From NCBI RefSeq assembly GCF_024054175.1, contig NZ_JAMXLA010000001.1, positions 534,437 to 598,436 of the forward strand: a stretch of DNA of 64,000 bases. Direction: 5' to 3'. How positions within the stretch are numbered: position 1 is the stretch's first letter; every line of letters starts with the position of its first letter. The DNA is from Flavobacterium sp. NRK1 (GTDB taxonomy: Bacteria; Bacteroidota; Bacteroidia; Flavobacteriales; Flavobacteriaceae). The position numbers were made by a program, and so were the translations under genes. The notes below the pieces were generated by a model that worked only from the letters and a program-made list of their open reading frames with translations, did no database searches and was not told the origin of the DNA. This document shows, one piece after another, positions 52,703-60,261 of this stretch.

Positions 52703-52848
52703 AGTCAATTCAAAATAAATTCTATTAACGCTTTATACAATCAAACTTAAATATAAGCAAAATTAATAGAATTAAAATGGGATAAAAGAGAAGACTATAA
52801 TAGTTATCAAGAAAACTGTTGTTTATGTAAAGAGAAAAAAAGAAGCCT

Positions 52849-53406
52849 TTAATAATACAATCTAAAATCGAGCAGTTTACAAAGTGCATACTGCTTTTGA
52901 TGCAATTCCTCTACAATTTCAATTACATTATCTTCTTCCTGGCATAAAGTAAAAAAAAGTTTATCAAGGCCGCTACTGGAAACGTGACCTGATGCTACTC
53001 CATATCCTGAAATTGCTCTCGCCCCTGTAACATCTAAAAAATATTGAGCTTCCTCTTCAGACAGGTCGAGGACTTTAGCATTTGCAAAATGCAGAATTTT
53101 TCCTTTCATCCTGCCTTCAAAAAGCTCAGCAATCTCCTCTATGCTGTAATAATAATCATTAAGGCATATATTGTTCTTTTCACCCTGCATTACTAAATAA
53201 ATTATTTCATAATTTTTAAAATTATGATCTTCATAAAGTAGTGCATTTAAGCTTTCTTCAAGTCCTTCTATTGTATCACAGGTTTTATAAATACTGTCAA
53301 TTCCCTGCTCAAAAGCAAGTTGTTCCAGATTTAATAAAACTGCAGTAGAAACTTCAATTTCAGCATCAGGCACAGCTTCAAGGCAGAAAATAAACTTATC
53401 ATCCAT
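52849..53406 (-). CDS. Unknown protein with a possible caspase-like fold lacking catalytic His/Cys (DUF6642-like)
   Basis: 185 residues from the ATG at 53406. An in-frame codon at 53511 would add 35 residues, but a TATTTTTG box at 53433-53440 puts transcription at about 53428, within that region. The order beta (KFIFCLEAV) - helix - beta (NYEIIYLVMQGEKNNICLND) - SIEEIAELF - beta (KILHFANAKVLDL) - EEAQYFLDVTGARAISGYG recalls CHAT/caspase-fold proteins. Where they have HG and SC, this one has QG and ANAK. I recall a DUF6642 family of this type, but am not certain. Acidic, cytoplasmic. Function unknown. Confidence 0.6.
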   Translation of the reverse strand: MDDKFIFCLEAVPDAEIEVSTAVLLNLEQLAFEQGIDSIYKTCDTIEGLEESLNALLYEDHNFKNYEIIYLVMQGEKNNICLNDYYYSIEEIAELFEGRMKGKILHFANAKVLDLSEEEAQYFLDVTGARAISGYGVASGHVSSSGLDKLFFTLCQEEDNVIEIVEELHQKQYALCKLLDFRLYY

Positions 53407-53432
53407 AATTTTAGGTATTTTTTGAATAGATA

Positions 53433-53440
53433 CAAAAATA
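53433..53440 (-). promoter_or_regulatory. -7 box of the caspase-like-fold gene
   Basis: The minus strand reads TATTTTTG (exact TAnnTTTG), 26 nt upstream of the chosen ATG at 53406. It argues against the longer reading frame from 53511. Confidence 0.5.
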
Positions 53441-53553
53441 CATTTTATAAAGAAATGATAGGGATTAGCGTAATAAGCTTTAGTTAAAACAAACAACTCT
53501 TTATGTTGCAAACTATAAAAACAAAAGAATATCTATTACTTTCGCACAATTAA

Positions 53554-55257
53554 ATGCAACATATAAAAGTGAGCCAAAAAGTCCAAAATAATATTATCTA
53601 CTTTACTGAAAATTCAATAAAGGATATAACGTTACCCGAGCGTTTTACCTTCCCTTTTTATTATGAACCTCATCCACTAACTATAGTTGCAGCGAACGAG
53701 TTACAACATTATCTGGAAACACAGACAGATCTGGATCATAATTTCGGACTTATTAAAAACCAGCAGGGAATTGTTATTGGTAAAATGTTTGGTGTTTTGG
53801 TGGTTAAGGATACCGAAGGAAAATTAGGATATTTATCTGCATTTTCAGGGAAACTAGCAGATTCTAACGACCACCCTATGTTTGTTCCGCCAGTATTTGA
53901 CATGCTCGTTGAAGACAGCTTTTTTCTTAAGGAGCAGGAAATACTCAACGCAATTAATCATAAGGTTAAAGAAATAGAATCGGACGAAAAATATAAAAAT
54001 TTAAAACGAGATTTTGCAGAATTCTCAACTCAGGCCGCTAAAGAAATTGCAGCGCTGAAACAGCGTTTAAAAAGCAATAAAGCATATAGAAAAGATCTTC
54101 GCGCAAGACGTAAAAATAATATTCCTGAGACAGATTACGCACGGTTTGAAGCTTATTTAGTCCGCTTCAGCCATTATGACAATCATCAGTATTCGCTCCT
54201 CACAAATAAATGGAAGAAAAATTTAGATGAAATACAATCAGAATTAGCACAATACGAAAATACAATTGAAACTCTAAAAAAAGAACGCAGGGAAAAATCG
54301 GCAGCTTTACAGCTTCAGCTTTTCGAACAATATTCCTTTTTAAACAAAGCGGGTAAAAAGAAAAGCCTGCATGCTATTTTCAGTAACACTGTTTTCGGGA
54401 AACCTCCGGCCGGTGCCGGTGAGTGTGCTACACCAAAATTACTGCAATACGCCTTTCTTAACGGATATGAACCGATAGCAATGGCAGAGTTCTGGTGGGG
54501 TGCCCCGCCAAAATCTGAAGTAAGGAAACACAAGCAGTTTTATCCTGCCTGTACCGGAAAATGCAAACCAATACTTGAGCATATGCTTGAAGGGATTCCG
54601 CTAGATCAAAATCCGCTTTTAGTTAATCAGGGGGAAGGCAAAAAACTTGAAATACTATATGAAGACGATAGTTTTGTGGTAGTAAACAAGCCTGCCGAAT
54701 TACTTTCAGTACCTGGTATTGCCGTTCAGGATTCAGTATATACAAGGCTACAGGCAATATTCGCCACTATTGAACCCCTTATAATACATCGCCTTGACAT
54801 GTCGACTTCGGGTTTACTGGTTGTGGCGAAAGCAAAAGAAGCGCACAAACATATTCAAAAACAATTTTTAAAACGTACGGTAAAAAAACGTTATTCTGCA
54901 TTACTTTCAAATGTAATTAACGGAGAAGAAGGTGAGATTACACTTCCGTTGCGAGGAGATCTGGATAACAGGCCTAGGCAGTTAGTTTGTTTTGAATTTG
55001 GAAAAAAGGCAATAACCAAATGGAAAGTTACCGAAAGGAAGGATACAACTACTAAAGTGCATTTTTGGCCTCTTACTGGACGAACACATCAATTAAGGAT
55101 GCACGCGGCTCATGAATCAGGGCTTAATGCGCCTATAGTGGGAGATGATCTATATGGAACTTCATCAAACAGATTACATCTCCATGCCGCATATTTAGAA
55201 TTTACACACCCGATAACAAACGAAACCATGAAGTTTGAAGTAATCGAGGACTTTTAA
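53554..55257 (+). CDS. RluA-family pseudouridine synthase with long N-terminal extension
   Basis: 567 residues. The C-terminal catalytic domain (about 365-567) has LEILYEDDSFVVVNKPAELLSVPG, the catalytic HRLD (about 412-415) in IIHRLDMSTSGLLVVAKA, GRTHQLRMHAAH and VGDDLYG. The first 350 residues are not part of standard RluA (about 220-330 in total): a mixed domain with VKDTEGKLGYLSAFSGKL, a coiled coil (about 130-255, Lys/Glu-rich) and a segment CTGKCKPILEHMLEG with two cysteines. It probably modifies an rRNA or tRNA uridine. The target cannot be told. Not in an operon. Confidence 0.9.
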   Translation: MQHIKVSQKVQNNIIYFTENSIKDITLPERFTFPFYYEPHPLTIVAANELQHYLETQTDLDHNFGLIKNQQGIVIGKMFGVLVVKDTEGKLGYLSAFSGKLADSNDHPMFVPPVFDMLVEDSFFLKEQEILNAINHKVKEIESDEKYKNLKRDFAEFSTQAAKEIAALKQRLKSNKAYRKDLRARRKNNIPETDYARFEAYLVRFSHYDNHQYSLLTNKWKKNLDEIQSELAQYENTIETLKKERREKSAALQLQLFEQYSFLNKAGKKKSLHAIFSNTVFGKPPAGAGECATPKLLQYAFLNGYEPIAMAEFWWGAPPKSEVRKHKQFYPACTGKCKPILEHMLEGIPLDQNPLLVNQGEGKKLEILYEDDSFVVVNKPAELLSVPGIAVQDSVYTRLQAIFATIEPLIIHRLDMSTSGLLVVAKAKEAHKHIQKQFLKRTVKKRYSALLSNVINGEEGEITLPLRGDLDNRPRQLVCFEFGKKAITKWKVTERKDTTTKVHFWPLTGRTHQLRMHAAHESGLNAPIVGDDLYGTSSNRLHLHAAYLEFTHPITNETMKFEVIEDF

Positions 55258-55295
55258 AATAAAAACAGTATTCATTTTAGATAAATAATATTTGA

Positions 55296-55303
55296 TATTT
55301 TTG
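55296..55303 (+). promoter_or_regulatory. -7 box abutting the Crp regulator gene at 55308
   Basis: TATTTTTG (exact TAnnTTTG), with four bases before the ATG. The transcript is predicted to start at or beside the start codon. Confidence 0.5.
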
Positions 55304-55307
55304 TAAA

Positions 55308-55886
55308 ATGCTGTCCGAATTTGAAAACTATTTAAAATCAAAAACCAGCCTGACTGATGATGAAATACATATCATTAGCAGCTCAGCTTTACGTCAAAAT
55401 CTTAACCGTAATGAACTAGTGCTTAAAGCTGGAAGCGTTTGCCGTCATAAAGTGTTTGTTGTAAAAGGTATGCTCCGTACATTTAGCACAAGTACAAACG
55501 GCAATGAACACATCCTGCAATTTTCACCTGAACTAACCTGGACACTTGATGTAGAAAGTTACGATAAAGAAATACCTTCACAAGTAAATATAGAAGCAAT
55601 AGAACCTACAGAGGTATTGCTGTGGACTAAGAAAGATTTTACCAGGTTTTTAAATGAAATTCCGGAATTCAAAAAATTATCACAGCAGATTATATCTTAT
55701 AACATTTATTATAACAGGCAGCGGATGCTTACAGCTCTTAGTGCTACACCCGAAGAAAAATATGAGGATTTCACTAAACGTTTCCCTTCACTTTTGTTGC
55801 GATTACCGTTACGAATGATCGCATCTTACCTTGGCATATCTATTAAAACGCTTACGAGGATCCGTCATTCCCAATTGCATCGCTAA
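55308..55886 (+). CDS. Crp/Fnr family transcriptional regulator
   Basis: 192 residues. The cyclic-nucleotide-binding-like beta-roll (about 25-120: NELVLKAGSVCRHKVFVVKGMLRTFSTSTNGNEHILQFSPE) is followed by a long dimer helix and a HTH (about 160-190, LRMIASYLGISIKTLTRIRHSQ). No cysteine set for an FeS cluster as in FNR. The next gene on the same strand is an SDR whose upstream region has the palindrome TGGTCA-AA-TGACCA. The regulator is the natural candidate to bind it. Effector unknown. Confidence 0.88.
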   Translation: MLSEFENYLKSKTSLTDDEIHIISSSALRQNLNRNELVLKAGSVCRHKVFVVKGMLRTFSTSTNGNEHILQFSPELTWTLDVESYDKEIPSQVNIEAIEPTEVLLWTKKDFTRFLNEIPEFKKLSQQIISYNIYYNRQRMLTALSATPEEKYEDFTKRFPSLLLRLPLRMIASYLGISIKTLTRIRHSQLHR

Positions 55887-55894
55887 ATAAAATA

Positions 55895-55908
55895 TGGTCA
55901 AATGACCA
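55895..55908. promoter_or_regulatory. Palindromic operator candidate TGGTCAAATGACCA
   Basis: A perfect 14-nt palindrome 8 nt after the regulator stop and 54 nt before the SDR ATG. Its centre (55901.5) is about 42 nt upstream of the start predicted from the box TTACTTTG (55931-55938; one mismatch from TAnnTTTG), the class II activator position. TAATTTTA (55926-55933) is an equally good alternative box. Confidence 0.5.
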
Positions 55909-55961
55909 CGTTTTTAAGTGCCCTGTAATTTTACTTTGCAGTATCTTAAAACTAAAATATT

Positions 55962-56843
55962 ATGCGTGTATTTGTTACTGGAGCCTCCGGTTTTGTTGGC
56001 TCCGCTATTGTAGATGAATTATTAACAGCCGGACATACGGTTCTTGGTCTCGTAAGGTCTGAAAGTTCAGCACAAAAACTAAAAGAATCAGGCGCCGAAG
56101 TAGTAATGGGAGACATCAATGATCCTGATGTTATTCGCAAAGGTGCAATTTCCTGCGATGCTGTAATCCACACCGCTTTCAATCATGACTTCTCTAGATA
56201 TTCTCAAAGCTGCGAAGATGACCGAAAAGTAATCGAATTTTTTAGTGATGCACTTTCCGGAACACAAAAACCATTCGTCATCACTTCTGCCGTGGGAATA
56301 CTTCGAAGCGAAAAAGCTATTACAGAAGACGATAAACCGGCAAGTTCAGCCAGCGTAGCCAGAGCTGCATCAGAAGAAGCTGCATGGGAGGCATCAGCTA
56401 AAGGAGTGAATACCTATATTGTCCGCCTCCCTATTGTACATGGTAAAGACGACCACGGTTTTATTCCTATTGTTATTGAGATGAATAAAGAGAAAGGACA
56501 ATGCGGTTATATAGGTGAAGGCCTTAACAGGTGGCCAGCAGTACACAGAGAAGATGCCGCCAGTTTATACAGGCTTATTATTGAGAAACAGCCTGAACAA
56601 AAAGTTTTTCACCCTGTAGCCGAAGAAGGCGTATCTTTTAAAGAGATCGCTGAAACTATTAGCAAAGGTATTTCTCTTCCTGCAAAAAGCCTGAGCCATG
56701 ATGAAGCAGAAGCACATTTCGGCTGGTTTACACATTTTGCTGCCATGGATGGCTACGCCTCTAGTGAAAAGACCAGACAAATACTTAACTGGACACCTAC
56801 ACAAATTAATTTTATAAAAGATTTAGAAGATAATTATTTTTAG
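55962..56843 (+). CDS. SDR family NAD(P)-dependent epimerase/oxidoreductase (atypical)
   Basis: 293 residues of the extended/atypical SDR group. The cofactor motif VTGASGFVGSAIVDEL is at residues 4-19, with GDINDPDVIRKG and VIHTAFNHD. The usual YxxxK is not present: the corresponding place reads ARAASEEAAWE, as in atypical SDRs. It lies 75 nt after the Crp regulator, with the palindrome between, and is probably its target. The terminator after it is strong. Substrate unknown. Confidence 0.88.
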   Translation: MRVFVTGASGFVGSAIVDELLTAGHTVLGLVRSESSAQKLKESGAEVVMGDINDPDVIRKGAISCDAVIHTAFNHDFSRYSQSCEDDRKVIEFFSDALSGTQKPFVITSAVGILRSEKAITEDDKPASSASVARAASEEAAWEASAKGVNTYIVRLPIVHGKDDHGFIPIVIEMNKEKGQCGYIGEGLNRWPAVHREDAASLYRLIIEKQPEQKVFHPVAEEGVSFKEIAETISKGISLPAKSLSHDEAEAHFGWFTHFAAMDGYASSEKTRQILNWTPTQINFIKDLEDNYF

Positions 56844-56928
56844 AAAAGTTATTTAAGATCAATGCAAATTACTGAAGTGCTCAGTAATTCTGAAATTTTC
56901 TTCTCCTTATCTTGATTAAAAAAATAAG

Positions 56929-56960
56929 AATCCTGCTCAGAATCTGAGCAGGATTTTTTT
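56929..56960 (+). terminator. Terminator after the SDR gene
   Basis: 12-bp stem AATCCTGCTCAG / CTGAGCAGGATT, AAT loop, then TTTTT, 85 nt after the stop codon. Confidence 0.85.
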
Positions 56961-57054
56961 ATCAACTTATTTTCATAACACCTGCTATTGTGCTTATTGT
57001 CTTTAACAATTATTCCATACATTTATCTTTATCTAAGTCTTATTGCTCTTATAT

Positions 57055-58254
57055 ATGGAACTGAAGAAGAAAATATCTATATGGTGGGGTCCTCCAAAAG
57101 ATTTCAACACTAAACAGGAAAAACGCAGAATTAGCTGGCTCGAATTATTTTATGATTTAGTATATGTTATTGCCATATCAAGGATTACACACAACTTATC
57201 TAACGATATGAACACAGAAGGATTCATAAAATACGCCTGCCTGTTTTCATTAATATTCTGGGGATGGCTTAATGGAAGTTTACATCATGATCTGCACGGT
57301 AACCAGGGATTAAGAACAAGACTAATGATGCTTTGGCAGATGATGATAATTGCAGCATTGGCAATAACTATTAACAAAACTCATGAAAATTACGCCTTTA
57401 TAACCATAGTTTTTATGATTATGCAGCTCTATATTACTTATCAATGGTGGAGTGTCGGATTTTATGATAAGTCTCATCGTAAATACAGTTGGCCCTATAC
57501 AGTATTGTTTCTTTTATCATTTTGTTTAATGGGCTTATCATTATTCATATCACATTCCTGGTTAAAGATTATTTTCCCATTTATCCTTATATGTAATTAT
57601 GCCCCTCCCTTTATAACACACAAACTTTTGTTGCGTTCTGCACAAGATCTTGATTTATCGTCAAGCATGTTTGAACGATTAGGACTGTTTACAATAATCA
57701 TTTTTGGAGAGTTGGTATTGGGTGTAGTAAACGGTATTAATGAGATTGAAATATTAAATTTTTCCGACTGGTTAAATTTTGCAATTGGCATTTCGGTAAT
57801 TTTTTCACTTTGGTGGATATTTTTCACTTTTATATCTTCAAGGGAGGTAAAAAAAGGGCTTGACAAAGCATCGCTTCTTGAGATACTCTATATACCGGGG
57901 TTAATATCGTTAGGCATCATTGGTGCTTCATTTACAGTTTTTTTTGGAAAGGATTTTGAAAGCAGTATGCGACAAATAATCGGATTCGGAATCGCTGTAT
58001 TTTTATTCTGTATTTTTCTGTTAATGAAGCTATTGGAATATCCGGATGTTTTTGACACTTTAAAGCAGCCTATGCGATTTTCCCTTTTAGTGACGGCATT
58101 ACTGTTTTTTGTTGTTTCTTTAATTAATTTCACATTGCCAGTAACTTACTATCTGGCTATAACTGCATTTATCCTTGCTATAGAAATTACCTATCTTAAC
58201 TATAAATATTATAAAAAGCTTATTAAAGAAGGAATTGATCCTTCGGAAGTATAA
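57055..58254 (+). CDS. LtrA (low temperature requirement A) family membrane protein
   Basis: 399 residues from the ATG at 57055; a TTG at 57043 is the alternative. About 12 hydrophobic helices. The family signature ELFYDLVYVIAISRITHNL lies near the start, with LFGWL-like segments (LIFWGWLNGSLHHDLHGNQGLRTRL) and HLLLR-type loops. Named after a Listeria gene needed for growth at low temperature; molecular activity unknown. It stands alone with a terminator behind it. Confidence 0.88.
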   Translation: MELKKKISIWWGPPKDFNTKQEKRRISWLELFYDLVYVIAISRITHNLSNDMNTEGFIKYACLFSLIFWGWLNGSLHHDLHGNQGLRTRLMMLWQMMIIAALAITINKTHENYAFITIVFMIMQLYITYQWWSVGFYDKSHRKYSWPYTVLFLLSFCLMGLSLFISHSWLKIIFPFILICNYAPPFITHKLLLRSAQDLDLSSSMFERLGLFTIIIFGELVLGVVNGINEIEILNFSDWLNFAIGISVIFSLWWIFFTFISSREVKKGLDKASLLEILYIPGLISLGIIGASFTVFFGKDFESSMRQIIGFGIAVFLFCIFLLMKLLEYPDVFDTLKQPMRFSLLVTALLFFVVSLINFTLPVTYYLAITAFILAIEITYLNYKYYKKLIKEGIDPSEV

Positions 58255-58279
58255 TATCAGAAATTAATTATATAAAACA

Positions 58280-58309
58280 AAAAACTCTTCAGTTTCCTGA
58301 AGAGTTTTT
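58280..58309 (+). terminator. Terminator after the LtrA gene
   Basis: 13-bp stem AAAAACTCTTCAG / CTGAAGAGTTTTT with a TTTC loop and a T run, 25 nt after the stop. Confidence 0.85.
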
Positions 58310-58314
58310 AAATC

Positions 58315-58342
58315 TGTGGCCCTAACAGGACAGTTTCGAACC
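58315..58342 (-). pseudogene. Fragment resembling the 3' end of a tRNA (tRNA-Met type)
   Basis: On the minus strand GGTTCGAAA is followed by a 4-nt insert and then CCTGTTAGGGCCACA. The latter is the T-stem 3' strand, acceptor 3' strand (TAGGGCC) and discriminator expected of a Bacteroidetes elongator tRNA-Met beginning GGCCCTA. No D-arm, anticodon arm or 5' acceptor strand is present upstream. Identity rests on memory of that tRNA and must be checked. Confidence 0.45.
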
Positions 58343-58503
58343 ATTTCAAGAGTGATCTACTTAAATTGAAAAGCTAAAAAAAATGTTGTAAAAGAAAAGC
58401 TTTGCAATGAAGTATTTGGTGTGATAGCTGAAATGGACGTTATTATAGTGCTAATTATCATTTTAAATAAAAGTTTCTTAAATATTAAAATATATGGCAG
58501 TAC

Positions 58504-58511
58504 TATATTTG
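58504..58511 (+). promoter_or_regulatory. Orphan -7 box without a downstream gene
   Basis: TATATTTG (exact TAnnTTTG) on the plus strand. No plus-strand reading frame follows; only the end of the minus SDR gene. Either a relic of a displaced gene, or it drives an antisense/small RNA. Confidence 0.3.
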
Positions 58512-58582
58512 TATCGGCTTTAAATGTGGCATATTCTTTAATCTTAATCAGAATGTGCTAGCTCATCACAATTCTTTCTCTG

Positions 58583-59497
58583 TTATTCAAAATTAAAATT
58601 CACTAAAGTTGTATCTTCAGCATACCTCCATAGTTTTTTAGCTAATTCTTTATCATTCATTGCTGATGTGCTGTATTTCGACAACGCTGGATATCCTGAA
58701 AATTCCTTTTCTCCATCCGGCCCGAAAAACTCACCTCCTTTTACCGACGCATCTGTTGCTGCAAATAACGATGGCAACGCTCCTTGCCATGGATCCATTA
58801 CATCACTATACTCGGCAAACATACCTTCCAATTGTTCTTCAGGAATGTGGCGTTGTAAATCGGTTCTTGTAACGCCGGGATGTACGGCTGTAGAAAGCAT
58901 ATCCATTCCTACTGCTTTTAGTTTTCTGTTTAGTTCGTATGTGAATAGAATATCAGCCAGCTTGCTGACCGCGTACGAGTTCCATTCGTTGTAAGGCTTT
59001 TCTAACTTTAGGTTCTCAAAATCAATCCCATCCGTTAAGGTGGCAGCACCGCTGGAGAGCATAACAACTCTTGCATTTGGTGACTTTTTTAATATCTGAA
59101 ATAAATGTCCAGTCAGTGCAAAATGCCCTAAAAAATTTACACCAAACTGTAATTCAAATCCGTCATCGGTTTTGGATGCGGGAGGTATCATCACTCCGGC
59201 ATTGTTAATTAAAATATCAAGTTGAGTATGCTTGCTTTTAAAATCATCAGTAAAAGATTTAATTTGAGTAAGGTTAGCAAGATTTATGATACCGATTTCC
59301 AAAATTCCTGATGATCTGGTTTCTGATTTGATTTTTTCAACCGCTGCTTTTGCCTTCTTTTCATCTCTTGCTGCAAGCGTAACATTTGCTCCTTTTTCAT
59401 AAAGTGCTATTACGGTTTCGTATCCTATACCGGTATTGCCTCCGGTTACAAGGGCTGTTTTACCTGTTAAGTCAGGTATATTTTCTTTTGTCCACAT
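58583..59497 (-). CDS. SDR family short-chain oxidoreductase
   Basis: 304 residues from the ATG at 59497 (TTG at 59533 adds 12 residues and is less likely). Cofactor motif LVTGGNTGIGYETVI, NNAGVM and the catalytic tyrosine in NSYAVSKLADILF. The length and the C-terminal insertion (VHPGVTRTDLQRH) resemble retinol-dehydrogenase/WW-domain-like SDRs. It is followed by no clear terminator. It shares its strand with the AhpD-like gene and Crp regulator upstream, 239 bp away. Substrate unknown. Confidence 0.9.
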   Translation of the reverse strand: MWTKENIPDLTGKTALVTGGNTGIGYETVIALYEKGANVTLAARDEKKAKAAVEKIKSETRSSGILEIGIINLANLTQIKSFTDDFKSKHTQLDILINNAGVMIPPASKTDDGFELQFGVNFLGHFALTGHLFQILKKSPNARVVMLSSGAATLTDGIDFENLKLEKPYNEWNSYAVSKLADILFTYELNRKLKAVGMDMLSTAVHPGVTRTDLQRHIPEEQLEGMFAEYSDVMDPWQGALPSLFAATDASVKGGEFFGPDGEKEFSGYPALSKYSTSAMNDKELAKKLWRYAEDTTLVNFNFE

Positions 59498-59526
59498 AGT
59501 TATATTATTAAATGTTCTTATTTTTA

Positions 59527-59697
59527 TTAACAATAATCCTCAACAAGCAACTCATTGTATTGACTGTAATATTTTGAGAATCGAAGACCAGGAAATTTAA
59601 CCTTCCTCCAAGGTATTCCAAAGATAGAATATGAAATCCCGCTTTTGAAAAGCCTTCCGTCAACAGTTGAATAAGAAATTACCGAATACGCAGACAC
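59527..59697 (-). CDS. Possible small gene or gene remnant
   Basis: The DNA between the SDR and AhpD-like genes is open in one frame from 59736 to a TAA at 59527-59529 (69 codons), in the frame of the AhpD-like gene after its stop. A GTG at 59697 could start a 56-residue product ending in SKYYSQYNELLVEDYC. It has a protein-like composition (GISYSIFGIPWRKVKFPG) but no family I recognise. It may be a real small protein, the tail of a lost gene or chance. Confidence 0.3.
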   Translation of the reverse strand: MSAYSVISYSTVDGRLFKSGISYSIFGIPWRKVKFPGLRFSKYYSQYNELLVEDYC

Positions 59698-59736
59698 TCT
59701 CCAGGAAGTAATAACTGTGATCTTCTTACAATAGTT

Positions 59737-60189
59737 TTAAGCAAGACTTTGTCCAATCTGTAAGCGGGTGGTTAGCACAATCCTGTTCCAAAGATTGATG
59801 GTAATAACGGCAGTTATAATGTCTGCAATTTGGGCTTCGCTAAAAAACTGTAAGGCATTTGAATAGGTTTCATCTGATAATCCATTTTGATGGATTAATG
59901 TTACTTCTTCCGTTATTGCCAAAACTACTTTTTCTTCTTCTGTAAAAATACCCTCAGCTTCTCTCCAAGCATTCAGTAAAAATATACGCTGATTTGTTTC
60001 ACCATTTTTAATTGCATCATTAGTGTGAATATTGATGCAGTATGCACAACCATTAATTTGTGAAGCACGTATTTTTATAAGTTCTTTAGTTGTCTTAGAA
60101 ATAGAAGCCGTTGAAAGATACATTTCTAAACCAATCATCGCTTTTAGTGCGTTTGGAGCAACTTCCTTAATATTAAGTCGTTTTTGCAT
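59737..60189 (-). CDS. Carboxymuconolactone decarboxylase / AhpD-like protein
   Basis: 150 residues, all-helical CMD fold. The redox motif CAYCINIHT (CxxC followed by His) sits at about residues 51-59 in SQINGCAYCINIHTNDAIKNG, as in alkylhydroperoxidase AhpD-type proteins. The segment EVTLIHQNGLSDETY is also typical. Likely a peroxide or stress-related thiol reductase. It is 67 nt downstream of a Crp-type regulator, with a palindrome overlapping that gene's stop codon at the position expected for an activator site. Confidence 0.9.
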   Translation of the reverse strand: MQKRLNIKEVAPNALKAMIGLEMYLSTASISKTTKELIKIRASQINGCAYCINIHTNDAIKNGETNQRIFLLNAWREAEGIFTEEEKVVLAITEEVTLIHQNGLSDETYSNALQFFSEAQIADIITAVITINLWNRIVLTTRLQIGQSLA

Positions 60190-60245
60190 TGTTTTGTTCT
60201 TTAAAATTGTTCAATGCAAAATTGGAGATTAAGTAAATGAAAAAA

Positions 60246-60261
60246 CTTAAACTGGTTTAAG
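60246..60261. promoter_or_regulatory. Inverted-repeat operator candidate CTTAAAC-TG-GTTTAAG
   Basis: 7-bp arms with a 2-nt centre, overlapping the stop codon of the Crp-type gene. On the minus strand CAATTTTG (60217-60224, one mismatch from TAnnTTTG) follows. The centre-to-box distance is 29.5 nt, the same as at 55895-55938. This places the site at about -42 of the AhpD-like gene. Confidence 0.45.

Larger units (their letters stand above)
58255..58582. other. 328-bp intergenic region with terminator, tRNA fragment and orphan promoter
   Basis: Between LtrA (plus) and an SDR (minus). It holds the LtrA terminator (58280-58309), a 28-nt stretch resembling the 3' end of tRNA-Met (58315-58342) and an unattached TATATTTG box (58504-58511). 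No intact gene is seen. The mixture suggests a site of past rearrangement. Confidence 0.55.

Noticed and set aside
58660..58994. Two overlapping plus-strand open frames opposite the SDR gene at 58583-59497
   Set aside because: Shadows of a clear SDR coding region; the orphan promoter at 58504 does point at them, but neither product looks like a protein.
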